A stretch of DNA of 64,000 bases from a bacterium (GTDB lineage Bacteria; Calditrichota; Calditrichia; RBG-13-44-9; J042). The notes beneath the pieces are model-generated. The model did not search any database, had not been told where the DNA came from, and saw nothing but the letters and a program-made list of their open reading frames with translations. The translations under genes were made by a program, and so were the position numbers. How positions within the stretch are numbered: position 1 is the stretch's first letter; each line of letters starts with the position of its first letter. The stretch is taken from the NCBI GenBank assembly GCA_015485355.1, contig WFTQ01000069.1, positions 22,241 through 86,240 on the forward strand. The letters are read 5' to 3'. Positions 8,096 to 17,034 of the stretch are shown here, piece by piece.

Positions 8096-10639
8096 ATGAG
8101 TTATACCGGAAAGGGACGGATTCCGGTGCTGCTGATTTTGGTGATGTGCGGTCTAACCTTCGCAGGGGATGTTATCCTGTATACCCTCCCATCTCAGCAA
8201 CGCCCTCCGGGCCACCCGGAACACTATCGTCACCGATTTCCAAAGCATGGCATTGTCGACCTTTCCGACAACTGGCAAATTCTTTCGGACAGGGCCGATA
8301 CTGCCCGGGGAACGATCGATCTACCCATCGCTTACGAAGGAAGAAAACCCCTTGTTCTCCGTCGGATTGTAGCGCTGAACGCCCGCGCAACCAGCATTCA
8401 TCGCCTTCGGCTGCAACCTCTTGGTGGTCAGTATCGCATTTTTCTGAACGGCACTCCCCTGCCGGTGCACCTCCTTCCGTATGCCGAAAACGTGTTGGTG
8501 TTGCCCAACCCTTTGCTCCGGCAAGGGAACAACCGGCTGGAAATCCAGTTCCTCCCGTATTCCGCGATCCGGAGCACGATGCCGGCCTGGCTGCCCATCA
8601 ATCTACCCCGGCTAAACAGCGGCCTGATGGGTGTGGTGCTGGAAACCATTGGGCCTCATCAGATTCTGGAAGCCGATTACCGGGGATTTTTTCCGGACAG
8701 TCAACAATTCGTTTACACCGGTACCCTCCGGTTCGCTGCATTGTCCAGGTTCCCGAGGGAAGTCCGGTTAACCCTCCGCCTTTGGGAGGGCGACCGTCTG
8801 CTGAAAGAACGGCGTTTTCGTCTGGCCCCTCCAGTTCCGGAATTGTTTCGGCTTCCTGAAGACACCATCCCCGCGCCTCCGCCCTGGCAGCCCCAGCATC
8901 CGCGGAGCTACTGGATAGAGACCCTCCTGGACACGGGGAACACTCCGCTGGAGCGGGTGCGGACCCCCATCGCCGTTCGTCACTTCCGGGTGTCCCCTTC
9001 CGGATTCGAACTGAACTTTCGAGAAACCGTCATTCGCGGCTTGAACTATGTATACCAGAGCCGCGAAGGAAGCCAGTTGTTCGATGCCCAACAGGTGCGT
9101 ACCGATCTGCTCTGGATCAAGAACCAGGGATTCAATGCCGTACGACTGCCTCTGCATCCCCTTCCAGAAACATTTTTTCAAATCTGTGACGAATTGGGGT
9201 TGCTCTGCTTTGTCGATTTACCCCTGGTTTATCCCAGCAACGCTTTCTCTTCCCTCGCGGTCGGCGATACCGCCTGGTCGGCCTACTATCGCTATGCTCA
9301 ATCGCTGGCCCAGCGATATAACGCTGTGGTGGGCATCGGGCTATCTTTTTTTCTGGACGCCTCCTCCCGGGCGGCCGGGCAATGGGTGCAACGCTTTGTG
9401 AAATCGCTTCCGCCCTCCCGGCTCCCGCTCTACCTGAACACATCGATGCCGATGGCCCAACCCCCCGAAGGGATCGACTTTCTGATTGTGGAACTGCTGG
9501 AACGGAATCAAATTCCCCTGCAACTGGCGGACCTGGAATCCCGGCAGGTATCCGGACCGCAGCTGCCCTCCGGATACTCCAAATCGTTCTCCTATCGAGT
9601 GGACTCCACCACCGTCATCCACGACCTCTTACAAATGGCCAATTTACTATACCGGGTTCGCAAAAGCCTGGGGGAGGGAAAACTCCCGGGACACTTCGCC
9701 CCGGTGTACTCCGATTTTTACCTCCAATTTCCTTCGTTGCAGAACGGCTTTCAGCAGGATTTTTATCTGAACCGCATCGGTATGGTGACCCTTTCTCGCT
9801 CTCCCCGGCAGATGCTTGCCGGAAATCTGCGGAGCGGACTCACCGACGCCGGCGGATTGAGCCTGGTCATTTCGGAGGCCCGGGGGGCCCACTCCTATCT
9901 GTACATCCTGGTCGGTCTGGTCAACTTCTTCCTGTTCCTGATCGCCTATCGGCGGTTCATCAACTTCCGGCACAACATCAATTACGCTTTCCGCAAACCC
10001 CACGGCTTTTTTGTCAATCTACAGGAACGCATCCTGATTCCCAGAGCCCAAACCCTGTTCCTGATGCTGATCCTGTCTGTAAATGGAGCCATCATCCTTG
10101 GTTCGATTATGTTTTTTTTCCGAAACAATCTGCTGGCAGATTATTTGCTCTCGGTTGTCTTTTTTCATCCGGAATTGAAATCCTGGATCGCCGATTTAAT
10201 CTGGAACCAGGGGCTGTTTTTACTGGTAGGAACGGCCTGGCTTGCGGCTGTTTTCTTTTTGCTGGCCATTCCGATCAAGCTATTGGGTCTGCGCCGGCGC
10301 CACCGGGTAAAATGGCGTCAGGCCTGGTCGGCCAGCGTGTGGGCGGCGGTGCCCTTCCTGTTCCTGGTACCCTTAGGGGCTTTCGTATACAACCTGCTGA
10401 TTACGATGAAATCCTATTGGATTCTCATCGGCATCCTTGTATATTTTCATATCTGGTACTATTTCAGGTGGATCAATGGCATCCGGGTTTTAACGGACCG
10501 GTTGTACGGCAGGCTGTTTTTTGCCTTTACGGTGCTCCTGCTGGGGGGGATGGTTCTGGTCGTCTGGTTATATCAACACCAGGTGCGTTTGCTGGATCAT
10601 CTAACATTTATTTACCACCTGTACACGTATTATCATTAA
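8096..10639 (+). CDS. Membrane-anchored GH2-like protein, probably non-catalytic
   Basis: An 847-residue protein with a GGAGG start site. It has an N-terminal signal/anchor (VLLILVMCGLTFAG) and then a jelly-roll region resembling the GH2 sugar-binding domain (SDNWQI, FLNGTPL, GNNRLEI). A TIM-barrel segment around residues 310-430 has NFRETVIRGLNYVYQ and WIKNQGFNAVRLPLHP. The equivalent of the GH2 'SLGNE' acid/base site reads GIGLSFFLDA, without the Asn-Glu pair, so hydrolytic activity is doubtful. From about residue 610 there are roughly six membrane segments ending near the C-terminus. It sits 39 bases upstream of smc on the same strand. I infer an envelope glycan-binding or scaffolding role; the function is unknown. 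Confidence 0.7.
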   Translation: MSYTGKGRIPVLLILVMCGLTFAGDVILYTLPSQQRPPGHPEHYRHRFPKHGIVDLSDNWQILSDRADTARGTIDLPIAYEGRKPLVLRRIVALNARATSIHRLRLQPLGGQYRIFLNGTPLPVHLLPYAENVLVLPNPLLRQGNNRLEIQFLPYSAIRSTMPAWLPINLPRLNSGLMGVVLETIGPHQILEADYRGFFPDSQQFVYTGTLRFAALSRFPREVRLTLRLWEGDRLLKERRFRLAPPVPELFRLPEDTIPAPPPWQPQHPRSYWIETLLDTGNTPLERVRTPIAVRHFRVSPSGFELNFRETVIRGLNYVYQSREGSQLFDAQQVRTDLLWIKNQGFNAVRLPLHPLPETFFQICDELGLLCFVDLPLVYPSNAFSSLAVGDTAWSAYYRYAQSLAQRYNAVVGIGLSFFLDASSRAAGQWVQRFVKSLPPSRLPLYLNTSMPMAQPPEGIDFLIVELLERNQIPLQLADLESRQVSGPQLPSGYSKSFSYRVDSTTVIHDLLQMANLLYRVRKSLGEGKLPGHFAPVYSDFYLQFPSLQNGFQQDFYLNRIGMVTLSRSPRQMLAGNLRSGLTDAGGLSLVISEARGAHSYLYILVGLVNFFLFLIAYRRFINFRHNINYAFRKPHGFFVNLQERILIPRAQTLFLMLILSVNGAIILGSIMFFFRNNLLADYLLSVVFFHPELKSWIADLIWNQGLFLLVGTAWLAAVFFLLAIPIKLLGLRRRHRVKWRQAWSASVWAAVPFLFLVPLGAFVYNLLITMKSYWILIGILVYFHIWYYFRWINGIRVLTDRLYGRLFFAFTVLLLGGMVLVVWLYQHQVRLLDHLTFIYHLYTYYH

Positions 10640-10678
10640 CATGGAAAGCCGGAACGGGTAAGCGGCGGACGCGAATCG

Positions 10679-13600
10679 ATGTATTTGTCTAAACTGGAAA
10701 TATTGGGTTTTAAATCGTTTGCCCAGAAGACGGTGTTCAAGTTTGAGGACGGGCTGACCGCCATCATCGGACCGAACGGCTGCGGCAAAAGCAACATTGT
10801 GGATGCCATTCGCTGGGTATTGGGTGAACAGCGTCCTTCCGTTCTCCGCTGCGAGCGCATGGAGAACTTGATCTTCAATGGCACCACCCGCCGCAAGCCA
10901 CTGAACTTCGCCGAGGTTTCCCTTTACATCGAGAATAATAAGAAAATTCTACCCTCGGAATACAGCGAGATCAAAATCACCCGTCGGCTGTATCGATCGG
11001 GCGAGAGTGAATACTTGATCAACAATCAGAAGGTGCGCTTGCTGGATATCATCAATTTGTTTGCCGATACCGGTATGGGGGCAGACGCCTATTCGGTCAT
11101 CGAACTGAAGATGGTGGAAGAGATTTTAAGCGAAAACACCGAGGAGCGACGCCGACTCTTCGAAGAGGCCGCAGGCATTAAAAAATACAAGATGCGGCGC
11201 AAATCCGCTTTACGAAAACTGGAAACGACCCGGCAGGAACGAACTCGTCTGAACGACATCATTGCCGAGGTGCAAAAAACGGTCAATTCACTGGCCCGCC
11301 AGGTGGGCAAAGCCCGACGGTACCATGCCTACAAAGAACAAATCAAAGAAAAAGAATTACTGTCGGCACACCTGAAAATTCGTGCTTACGAAATGGAACT
11401 GGTACCGCTTCGGGAAGAGTACACACAAATCGAACGCACCCGGGAAAAATTGAACCAGGAATTGCGCACCGGGGAAGCCCAACTGGAACAACTGGAAGCT
11501 CAAGCCGCAGACATGGAACATCACTATCGGGAAGCGGCCGCCCAACTGCAAAAAGCAGAGGAACGAATCCAGGAGCTGCGCAGTCAGGTTCAACTTCGCC
11601 AACAAAAGATCGACTCCCTCAGGGAACGCATTCAGCAACAGGAACAAGAGGCTCAACAACTTCGCCAACGCCAACAATCTCTGGAAAATGAAAAACAACA
11701 GCTGGTCCAGCAGCAGACCCGGATAACCCGGCAACTGACGGAATTGCAGAAGGCGTACCGGGAAACGGCCAATAAACAGCTGGAAGCCGAAACGGCCTAC
11801 CAGAAAGATCGTGAAATGTACCAGAAGTTTATGCAGGAAAATTTGCGCCACCTTCAGGAAAACAAGACTCTAAAAGAAAACTTCCAGCACATTGGGCTGG
11901 AAAAAAAATCGCTTCGGGAACAGATCCGACGGCTGGACGAACAGTTCACTCACAATCAGGAAATCGTGACCGGATTAAAACAACACCATCGGTCATTGGA
12001 AGAGGAGCAACAATCCCTCGAAGAAGAACACTCCCTCTATCAACAGAAACTGAGCCGATTGAAAAACCAACTGGAACAGCAGCAATCCAAGCGGGAGCAA
12101 TTGCATCGCCAGCTCCATACCCTCGAGGGGGAGCGGGAGAAATTAAAAAACGAGCGGGAATTTCTCGAAAAACTGATACGGAATTATGAAGGGTTTTCGG
12201 AAACGGTCCAGTACGTCATGTCCCACCGATCCAACTTTCGGGGATTGATCGATACGCTGGCCAACCTGGTGGAAAGTCCGCCGGAGTACCAGGTAGCCGT
12301 AGAAAGTTATTTAGCCGAGGTAGCCAATTATATTCTGGTGGAACAACTGGATACCGCCCGCCAAATTCTTCGGCACATTCGTCGGGCCAATAAGGGCCGC
12401 CTAACCCTCTTGCCGCTGCCTTTGCTCAACACCCATAATCATCGGTGTAACGGGAGGTTCCCCCCCGCCAACGGGAAATCCAGGCCTTTGAAGGAGATCG
12501 TTTCCTGCCAACCCGATTATCGACGCTTAATGGATCTCCTGTTCGAGGCGGCTTATTTAGTTCCCGACATCGACACCGCCATCCGATACCACCAGGAATA
12601 TCCCGATTGCACGTACGTAACCCCGGAAGGCGAAATAATCGGTCAATGGGGCAATATCACCGCTGGGGGACGGATTAACGGCGCAAGTTTAATCGGTCGA
12701 AAGCGTCAATACCAGGAGGTGCAACAAGCACTGAGTGCCCGCGAGTCCGACCTTCAGGCCACCCGGAACCAACTGGCCACGGTTCAGGCAGGCATCAAAT
12801 CCGCGCGTAACCGGATACGGGAATTCGAGGAGCTTTTGGATTCCGTTTCCCGCAAAAAAATAGCCGTGGATAAACAACTGGCCCAGGTGCAATACGAGTT
12901 GCAGCGCCGACAGGAAATTCAGGCCGACATTCAGGCGGAAACGCAGCATCTCCAGGCCAGGATAGAAGCACTGGAAACAGAGGAACAGCAACTTCTTCCG
13001 CGGATTGAACAATACGACTCCCGAGTTCAGAGTTATCAGACCCAGGAACAACAGCTGCGGCACCAGCAGGAACAAAGCGAATCCCGTTTCAAAACGTTAC
13101 AGGAGCGCACTCAACAACTTCAAATGGAAATTTTGCAACTGACGGCCCGGGAAAAAGAAATCCGCCAGCGTATCGATTTTGTACAGCAGCAACGGGGAGA
13201 TACCGATCAACGCCTGGAGCAAAACCGAAATGCCTGCGAAGATAATCAGCGCCGCATTCAGCGCCTGACCCGGGAAATTCAAGAAGTGGAGCGCCGCCTG
13301 ACTACGCTGTATGCCGAGCACGATAAAGTTGAGAACCACAAAAACCAGATAGAACAACGGTTTCAAGAGCTGCGCTCGGAGATTCACATCAAAGAAGAAG
13401 GGTTTAAAAAGAAAAACCGTTTGCTGAACCAGGCACAGGATCGATTACAAAAACTCCAGATGCGGATGCAAGAGCTGGAGCTTCGCAAGGAAAGCCAGTT
13501 GGACCAGCTCCGGGAAAAATACGGAACGCCCTTACCGGAGGTACCGCTCCAGGAAGCCGAAGGGGCCACCCTTTCGGAAATTCAAGAAGCGATTCAGCAA

Positions 13601-14215
13601 TTGCGCCGGAGGCTGGAGAGCCTGGGTGAGGTCAATCCCCTGGCCATCAAGGAACACGAAAAAGAAAAAGAACGCCTGGAATTTCTCAAATCTCAGCTGG
13701 CGGACCTTCTGGATGCCGAACACCAGCTGCTGGAAACCATCGGTAAACTGAATCGAACGGCTCAAAGGCAATTCATGGAAACTTTTGAAAAAATACGCCA
13801 TCACTTCAAAAAGGTGTTTCGCGAATTCTTTGAAAATGGGGAAGCCGATCTGTACCTGGTGGAAAAGAAAGACCCCCTGGAATCGAACATCGAATTTTCC
13901 ATCAAAATAAAAGGGCGCCGACTGAACACCCTCTCCTCTTTATCTGCGGGAGAAAAAACTCTTACAGCCATCTCCTTGCTGTTCGCCATCTATCTGGTCA
14001 AGCCCAGTCCTTTCTGCATCCTGGATGAAGTCGATGCTCCCCTGGACGATGTCAACATCTCCCGCTTTTCCCATGCCCTGAAACAGTTTGCCCATAATAC
14101 CCAATTCATTCTGGTAACCCACAACAAACGCACCATGGAAGCCGCCCAAACCATGTACGGCGTTACCATGGAAGAACCCGGTGTCTCCAAAGTGGTATCG
14201 GTTCGACTGGACTAA
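10679..14215 (+). CDS. smc: Chromosome segregation ATPase SMC
   Basis: A full-length 1,178-residue SMC. Walker A is GPNGCGKSN near residue 32. Long Gln/Glu-rich coiled coils run about 170-500 and 690-1,010. The hinge lies about 520-660 (FRGLIDTLANLV, then the glycine-rich GEIIGQWGNITAGG). The signature LSAGEK is near 1,085 and Walker B FCILDEVDAPLDD near 1,113. The C-motif Ala in place of the commoner Gly is seen in other FCB bacteria. It forms the chromosome-organising complex with ScpA/ScpB, neither of which is in the window. The ribosome site is weak. The gene is tightly spaced with the GH2-like gene before it and the GWxTD gene after it. Confidence 0.97.
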   Translation: MYLSKLEILGFKSFAQKTVFKFEDGLTAIIGPNGCGKSNIVDAIRWVLGEQRPSVLRCERMENLIFNGTTRRKPLNFAEVSLYIENNKKILPSEYSEIKITRRLYRSGESEYLINNQKVRLLDIINLFADTGMGADAYSVIELKMVEEILSENTEERRRLFEEAAGIKKYKMRRKSALRKLETTRQERTRLNDIIAEVQKTVNSLARQVGKARRYHAYKEQIKEKELLSAHLKIRAYEMELVPLREEYTQIERTREKLNQELRTGEAQLEQLEAQAADMEHHYREAAAQLQKAEERIQELRSQVQLRQQKIDSLRERIQQQEQEAQQLRQRQQSLENEKQQLVQQQTRITRQLTELQKAYRETANKQLEAETAYQKDREMYQKFMQENLRHLQENKTLKENFQHIGLEKKSLREQIRRLDEQFTHNQEIVTGLKQHHRSLEEEQQSLEEEHSLYQQKLSRLKNQLEQQQSKREQLHRQLHTLEGEREKLKNEREFLEKLIRNYEGFSETVQYVMSHRSNFRGLIDTLANLVESPPEYQVAVESYLAEVANYILVEQLDTARQILRHIRRANKGRLTLLPLPLLNTHNHRCNGRFPPANGKSRPLKEIVSCQPDYRRLMDLLFEAAYLVPDIDTAIRYHQEYPDCTYVTPEGEIIGQWGNITAGGRINGASLIGRKRQYQEVQQALSARESDLQATRNQLATVQAGIKSARNRIREFEELLDSVSRKKIAVDKQLAQVQYELQRRQEIQADIQAETQHLQARIEALETEEQQLLPRIEQYDSRVQSYQTQEQQLRHQQEQSESRFKTLQERTQQLQMEILQLTAREKEIRQRIDFVQQQRGDTDQRLEQNRNACEDNQRRIQRLTREIQEVERRLTTLYAEHDKVENHKNQIEQRFQELRSEIHIKEEGFKKKNRLLNQAQDRLQKLQMRMQELELRKESQLDQLREKYGTPLPEVPLQEAEGATLSEIQEAIQQLRRRLESLGEVNPLAIKEHEKEKERLEFLKSQLADLLDAEHQLLETIGKLNRTAQRQFMETFEKIRHHFKKVFREFFENGEADLYLVEKKDPLESNIEFSIKIKGRRLNTLSSLSAGEKTLTAISLLFAIYLVKPSPFCILDEVDAPLDDVNISRFSHALKQFAHNTQFILVTHNKRTMEAAQTMYGVTMEEPGVSKVVSVRLD

Positions 14216-14312
14216 ATCCCAAGCCCGCCTCTTTCAACGATGACAGGATCGACTCCAAATGTTTTATTGTTTATACAAAAATCGACTGATCCTATCTAAC
14301 GGAAGGAACCTG

Positions 14313-15806
14313 ATGACGGCCTCAAGGTTAACTCTAATAAATAAACTCTTAAGGGTCATGATGAACCGGAAGGTTATTGGCCCAGCAATCGTTGTCAGCG
14401 TATGGGTTCTTTTTTTCCTCTCCCCTTCGGTTCGGGCACAAATGGAAATCCTTCCCTTGCAGGTCGATCATGCCATCTTCAGGGCGGAGGGCAACGAAGC
14501 ATTTTTGGAAATTTACCTGGCTTTTCCGCAGGATCGTTTCCTCTACCAGGTGAAAGATACGCTTCAGTATTCCACCTTCGAAATCTTTTATTACGTGTAT
14601 CAGGGCGAAGAGGTGATCCAAGAGCACACCAAGGAATTTGAGAACGTTCTGAAAGCCGGGCAGCTCATTCCCGAGGGGCGTCAGTTTTTAGATGCTCAGA
14701 TATTCAAGTTACCCGCCGGGAGCTACAAAGTGCTCGTTCGGGTGGAGGATAAAAGGTCCGGTCGGTTCGGGGAGTATATTTTCGAAACCACCATTCCCCA
14801 ATTTTCGGGAACGGAACTTCAGTTAAGCGACATCGAACTGTGCTCGCGCATCTTTAAAAACCAGACCCGTACGGTGTTCAGTAAAAACCAACTCACCCTC
14901 ATCCCCAACCCGGGCTGTGTGTACGGAATACAGCTGCCCGTGGTATTTTATTACGCCGAGGTCTACAATTTAACGTATTCACCCAGCCAGGAGACCTTTT
15001 ACGAAACCCAGCTTCTGATAACCAACAAAGATGGTGAGGTCATCCGGGAGTATCCGCCCCGTCAGCATCGTACACCGGGCACCAGCGCCGTGATTGCGGG
15101 CGGACGCAACGTGCTGGCTTTAAAACCGGGAACCTACTTTTTGAAAATCCGGGTCTCCGATCTGGCTTCGGGGAAGAGCACCGTCAAGATGAAGCGCTTT
15201 GTTCTGTACAAACCGGTTAAGCAGCAGGAACCGGTGGTAGCCGTGAATTCCCAGAAGCGCGATGATCTTCTGCGGTCGTACTACGCCCGATTGACCGAGG
15301 AAGAACTCGATCGGGAGTTTGAGATGTCCAAATACATTGCCACCAAGGATGAAATCGACATTTACAAGACGCTCAACGAAGAAGGGAAACGGACATTTCT
15401 GGTGGCATTCTGGGCCCGGCGGGACCCAAACCCCCGCACACCGCAGAATGAATTCCGAAACGATTATTTCGATCGGCTGAACTTTGCCAATGCCCAGTGG
15501 TCCAGCAACCGTAAGGAAGGCTGGCAAACCGACCGGGGCCGGGTATTGCTCCTATACGGTCGACCTTCCGAAATTGAACGGCACATCATGCGGGTAAACC
15601 AGAAGCCCTATGAAATCTGGTATTATAACGACCTGGAAGGGGGGGTATCTTTTGTGTTTGCAGATATCGAAGGGTTTGGAGAGTTTCAGCTTCTTCATTC
15701 GACATACAGCAAAGAAATTCATCAACCGGGCTGGAAAAGCCTGGTATCCCCCCTAAAACGGGAAGGAGAAAACGACGAAGAAATTTACATGGATTATCCC
15801 CGTTAA
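14313..15806 (+). CDS. GWxTD domain-containing secreted protein
   Basis: Start chosen at ATG 14313, which has GGAAGG 6 bases upstream (497 aa); ATG 14358 would give a cleaner signal peptide (MNRKVIGPAIVVSVWVLFFL...VRAQ). The mature part has beta-rich repeats, and from about residue 330 a helical/beta domain with WARRDPNP and the family motif GWQTDRGRVLLLYGRP near residue 400. The GWxTD family is found mainly in Bacteroidota/Calditrichota-type genomes and has no established function. The signal peptide places it in the periplasm or outer envelope. It may be co-transcribed with smc, 100 bases upstream. Confidence 0.85.
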   Translation: MTASRLTLINKLLRVMMNRKVIGPAIVVSVWVLFFLSPSVRAQMEILPLQVDHAIFRAEGNEAFLEIYLAFPQDRFLYQVKDTLQYSTFEIFYYVYQGEEVIQEHTKEFENVLKAGQLIPEGRQFLDAQIFKLPAGSYKVLVRVEDKRSGRFGEYIFETTIPQFSGTELQLSDIELCSRIFKNQTRTVFSKNQLTLIPNPGCVYGIQLPVVFYYAEVYNLTYSPSQETFYETQLLITNKDGEVIREYPPRQHRTPGTSAVIAGGRNVLALKPGTYFLKIRVSDLASGKSTVKMKRFVLYKPVKQQEPVVAVNSQKRDDLLRSYYARLTEEELDREFEMSKYIATKDEIDIYKTLNEEGKRTFLVAFWARRDPNPRTPQNEFRNDYFDRLNFANAQWSSNRKEGWQTDRGRVLLLYGRPSEIERHIMRVNQKPYEIWYYNDLEGGVSFVFADIEGFGEFQLLHSTYSKEIHQPGWKSLVSPLKREGENDEEIYMDYPR

Positions 15807-15862
15807 CATCGCCTTGATCCAGGGCGGGTAAACCCTGCGGATTGGTTCCGCCGAGGGAAGGT

Positions 15863-16771
15863 TCATTCCTCATATCCCAGTTCATTACGCAGATAGTGAT
15901 CGAAATTCTTCCGGGAAAAATGGTCGATGGCCTTTCTGGCCGCCTCTTGCACCCGGGGATCGGGGTGGAGGCTGTATTTCTGAAGAATTTCTCCCAGGTT
16001 TTCCGTCTGGTTGATATTGGCCAGCGCCAGCAGGGCATAGGAAAGCACTTCCGGATCCGGATGCCCCAGAATGCCTTCGATTCTGCGGGCCAATTGCGCC
16101 GACCGGGAGGAGTAACTGGCGCTGATGGCCTCCATCAACAGGGCCTTATCGGTTTCCGGAGTGATGAAACGGGCCAATTCGGCTTCCCAATATTGGGGGT
16201 ACTTTCCCATGGCATGAAGCGCGACTAAGCGGGCCGACTTACGTTGATGTTCAATGAAACCACCAATCCATTCCCGCACCACGGGCAAAAAACCCAGATC
16301 ACTCAAAGAGGCCAGCGCCGCCTCGCGTACCTCCATGGATTCCAGCTCATCTTCCACCAACCCCAAAAGCAAATTCTTTACCCTCAAATAATCATCCCGA
16401 AGCCGTTCCTGCTCCATTTCCATCCAATCCTCGGCATACTCAAAGTCGGCCTCCGCTCCCGCAACGTCTTCCAATTGTTGTTCCACCCCTTCACGAATGA
16501 CTCCCTGCAGGGACTGAATGGCCGCTTTACGAATGGCGACGTTGGGATCCGCTTCCACCATTTCGATCAGCAGATCCAACACATAGGGTTCAAACAAACA
16601 GCCTTCGGCCGCTAATGCCGCACCGCCTCGTACACGGTCATCCGGCGATTGCAAATGTTGCCGTATAAACTCCACGCTGTCCGCACCATAATCCTCCTGT
16701 TCCCGTATGCGAGACAATTCGTCCAAAATCTCCCGCCAGCGGGGGTCTTCCTGATAGGTCGGGGCCGTCAT
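15863..16771 (-). CDS. HEAT-repeat protein
   Basis: A 302-residue soluble, acidic, all-helical protein built from HEAT-like pairs (VRGGAALAAEG, VAIRKAAIQSL, VREAALASLSDL, SARLVALHAMG, VLSYALLALANI, VQEAARKAI). A GAGGAG site precedes the ATG. HEAT arrays bind other proteins, and no catalytic motif is present. It converges on the GWxTD gene and is divergent from uvrA. An Asp/Glu-rich insert around residues 105-125 breaks the repeat. The partner is unknown; a scaffold role is inferred. Confidence 0.85.
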   Translation of the reverse strand: MTAPTYQEDPRWREILDELSRIREQEDYGADSVEFIRQHLQSPDDRVRGGAALAAEGCLFEPYVLDLLIEMVEADPNVAIRKAAIQSLQGVIREGVEQQLEDVAGAEADFEYAEDWMEMEQERLRDDYLRVKNLLLGLVEDELESMEVREAALASLSDLGFLPVVREWIGGFIEHQRKSARLVALHAMGKYPQYWEAELARFITPETDKALLMEAISASYSSRSAQLARRIEGILGHPDPEVLSYALLALANINQTENLGEILQKYSLHPDPRVQEAARKAIDHFSRKNFDHYLRNELGYEE

Positions 16772-16980
16772 GGATCTTTTCTCCTCTTTGCTGAATTCAT
16801 CACCACCCTACCCCTAAACTTACATTAAAGTTCCCTTCAATGCAGCTTTTTTCAACAGGTTGCTTCAAGGCCGGCGACCGATTCTGTATGAATCGACAAT
16901 CCAGGGGGGAGGATCGATTTTGCACCGGAGGAATCTATTATCCTCACAGGCCGTTAGAAAAACGGGGTCTGGATGGGCGG

Positions 16981-17009
16981 TTGCCTGGGGTCGGGTTTTC
17001 TCCTAAATT
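16981..17009 (+). promoter_or_regulatory. Candidate uvrA promoter
   Basis: TTGCCT and TAAATT with a 17-base spacer, 25 bases before the uvrA start. Both hexamers are imperfect. I saw no LexA-type palindrome overlapping it. Confidence 0.4.
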
Positions 17010-17034
17010 AACACGTTTTTAAAATGGAAAGTGC

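Noticed and set aside
16934-16946. TCTATTATCCTCA shared with 53046-53058 in another intergenic gap
   Set aside because: A 13-base match is expected many times by chance in a window this size, and the flanks differ.
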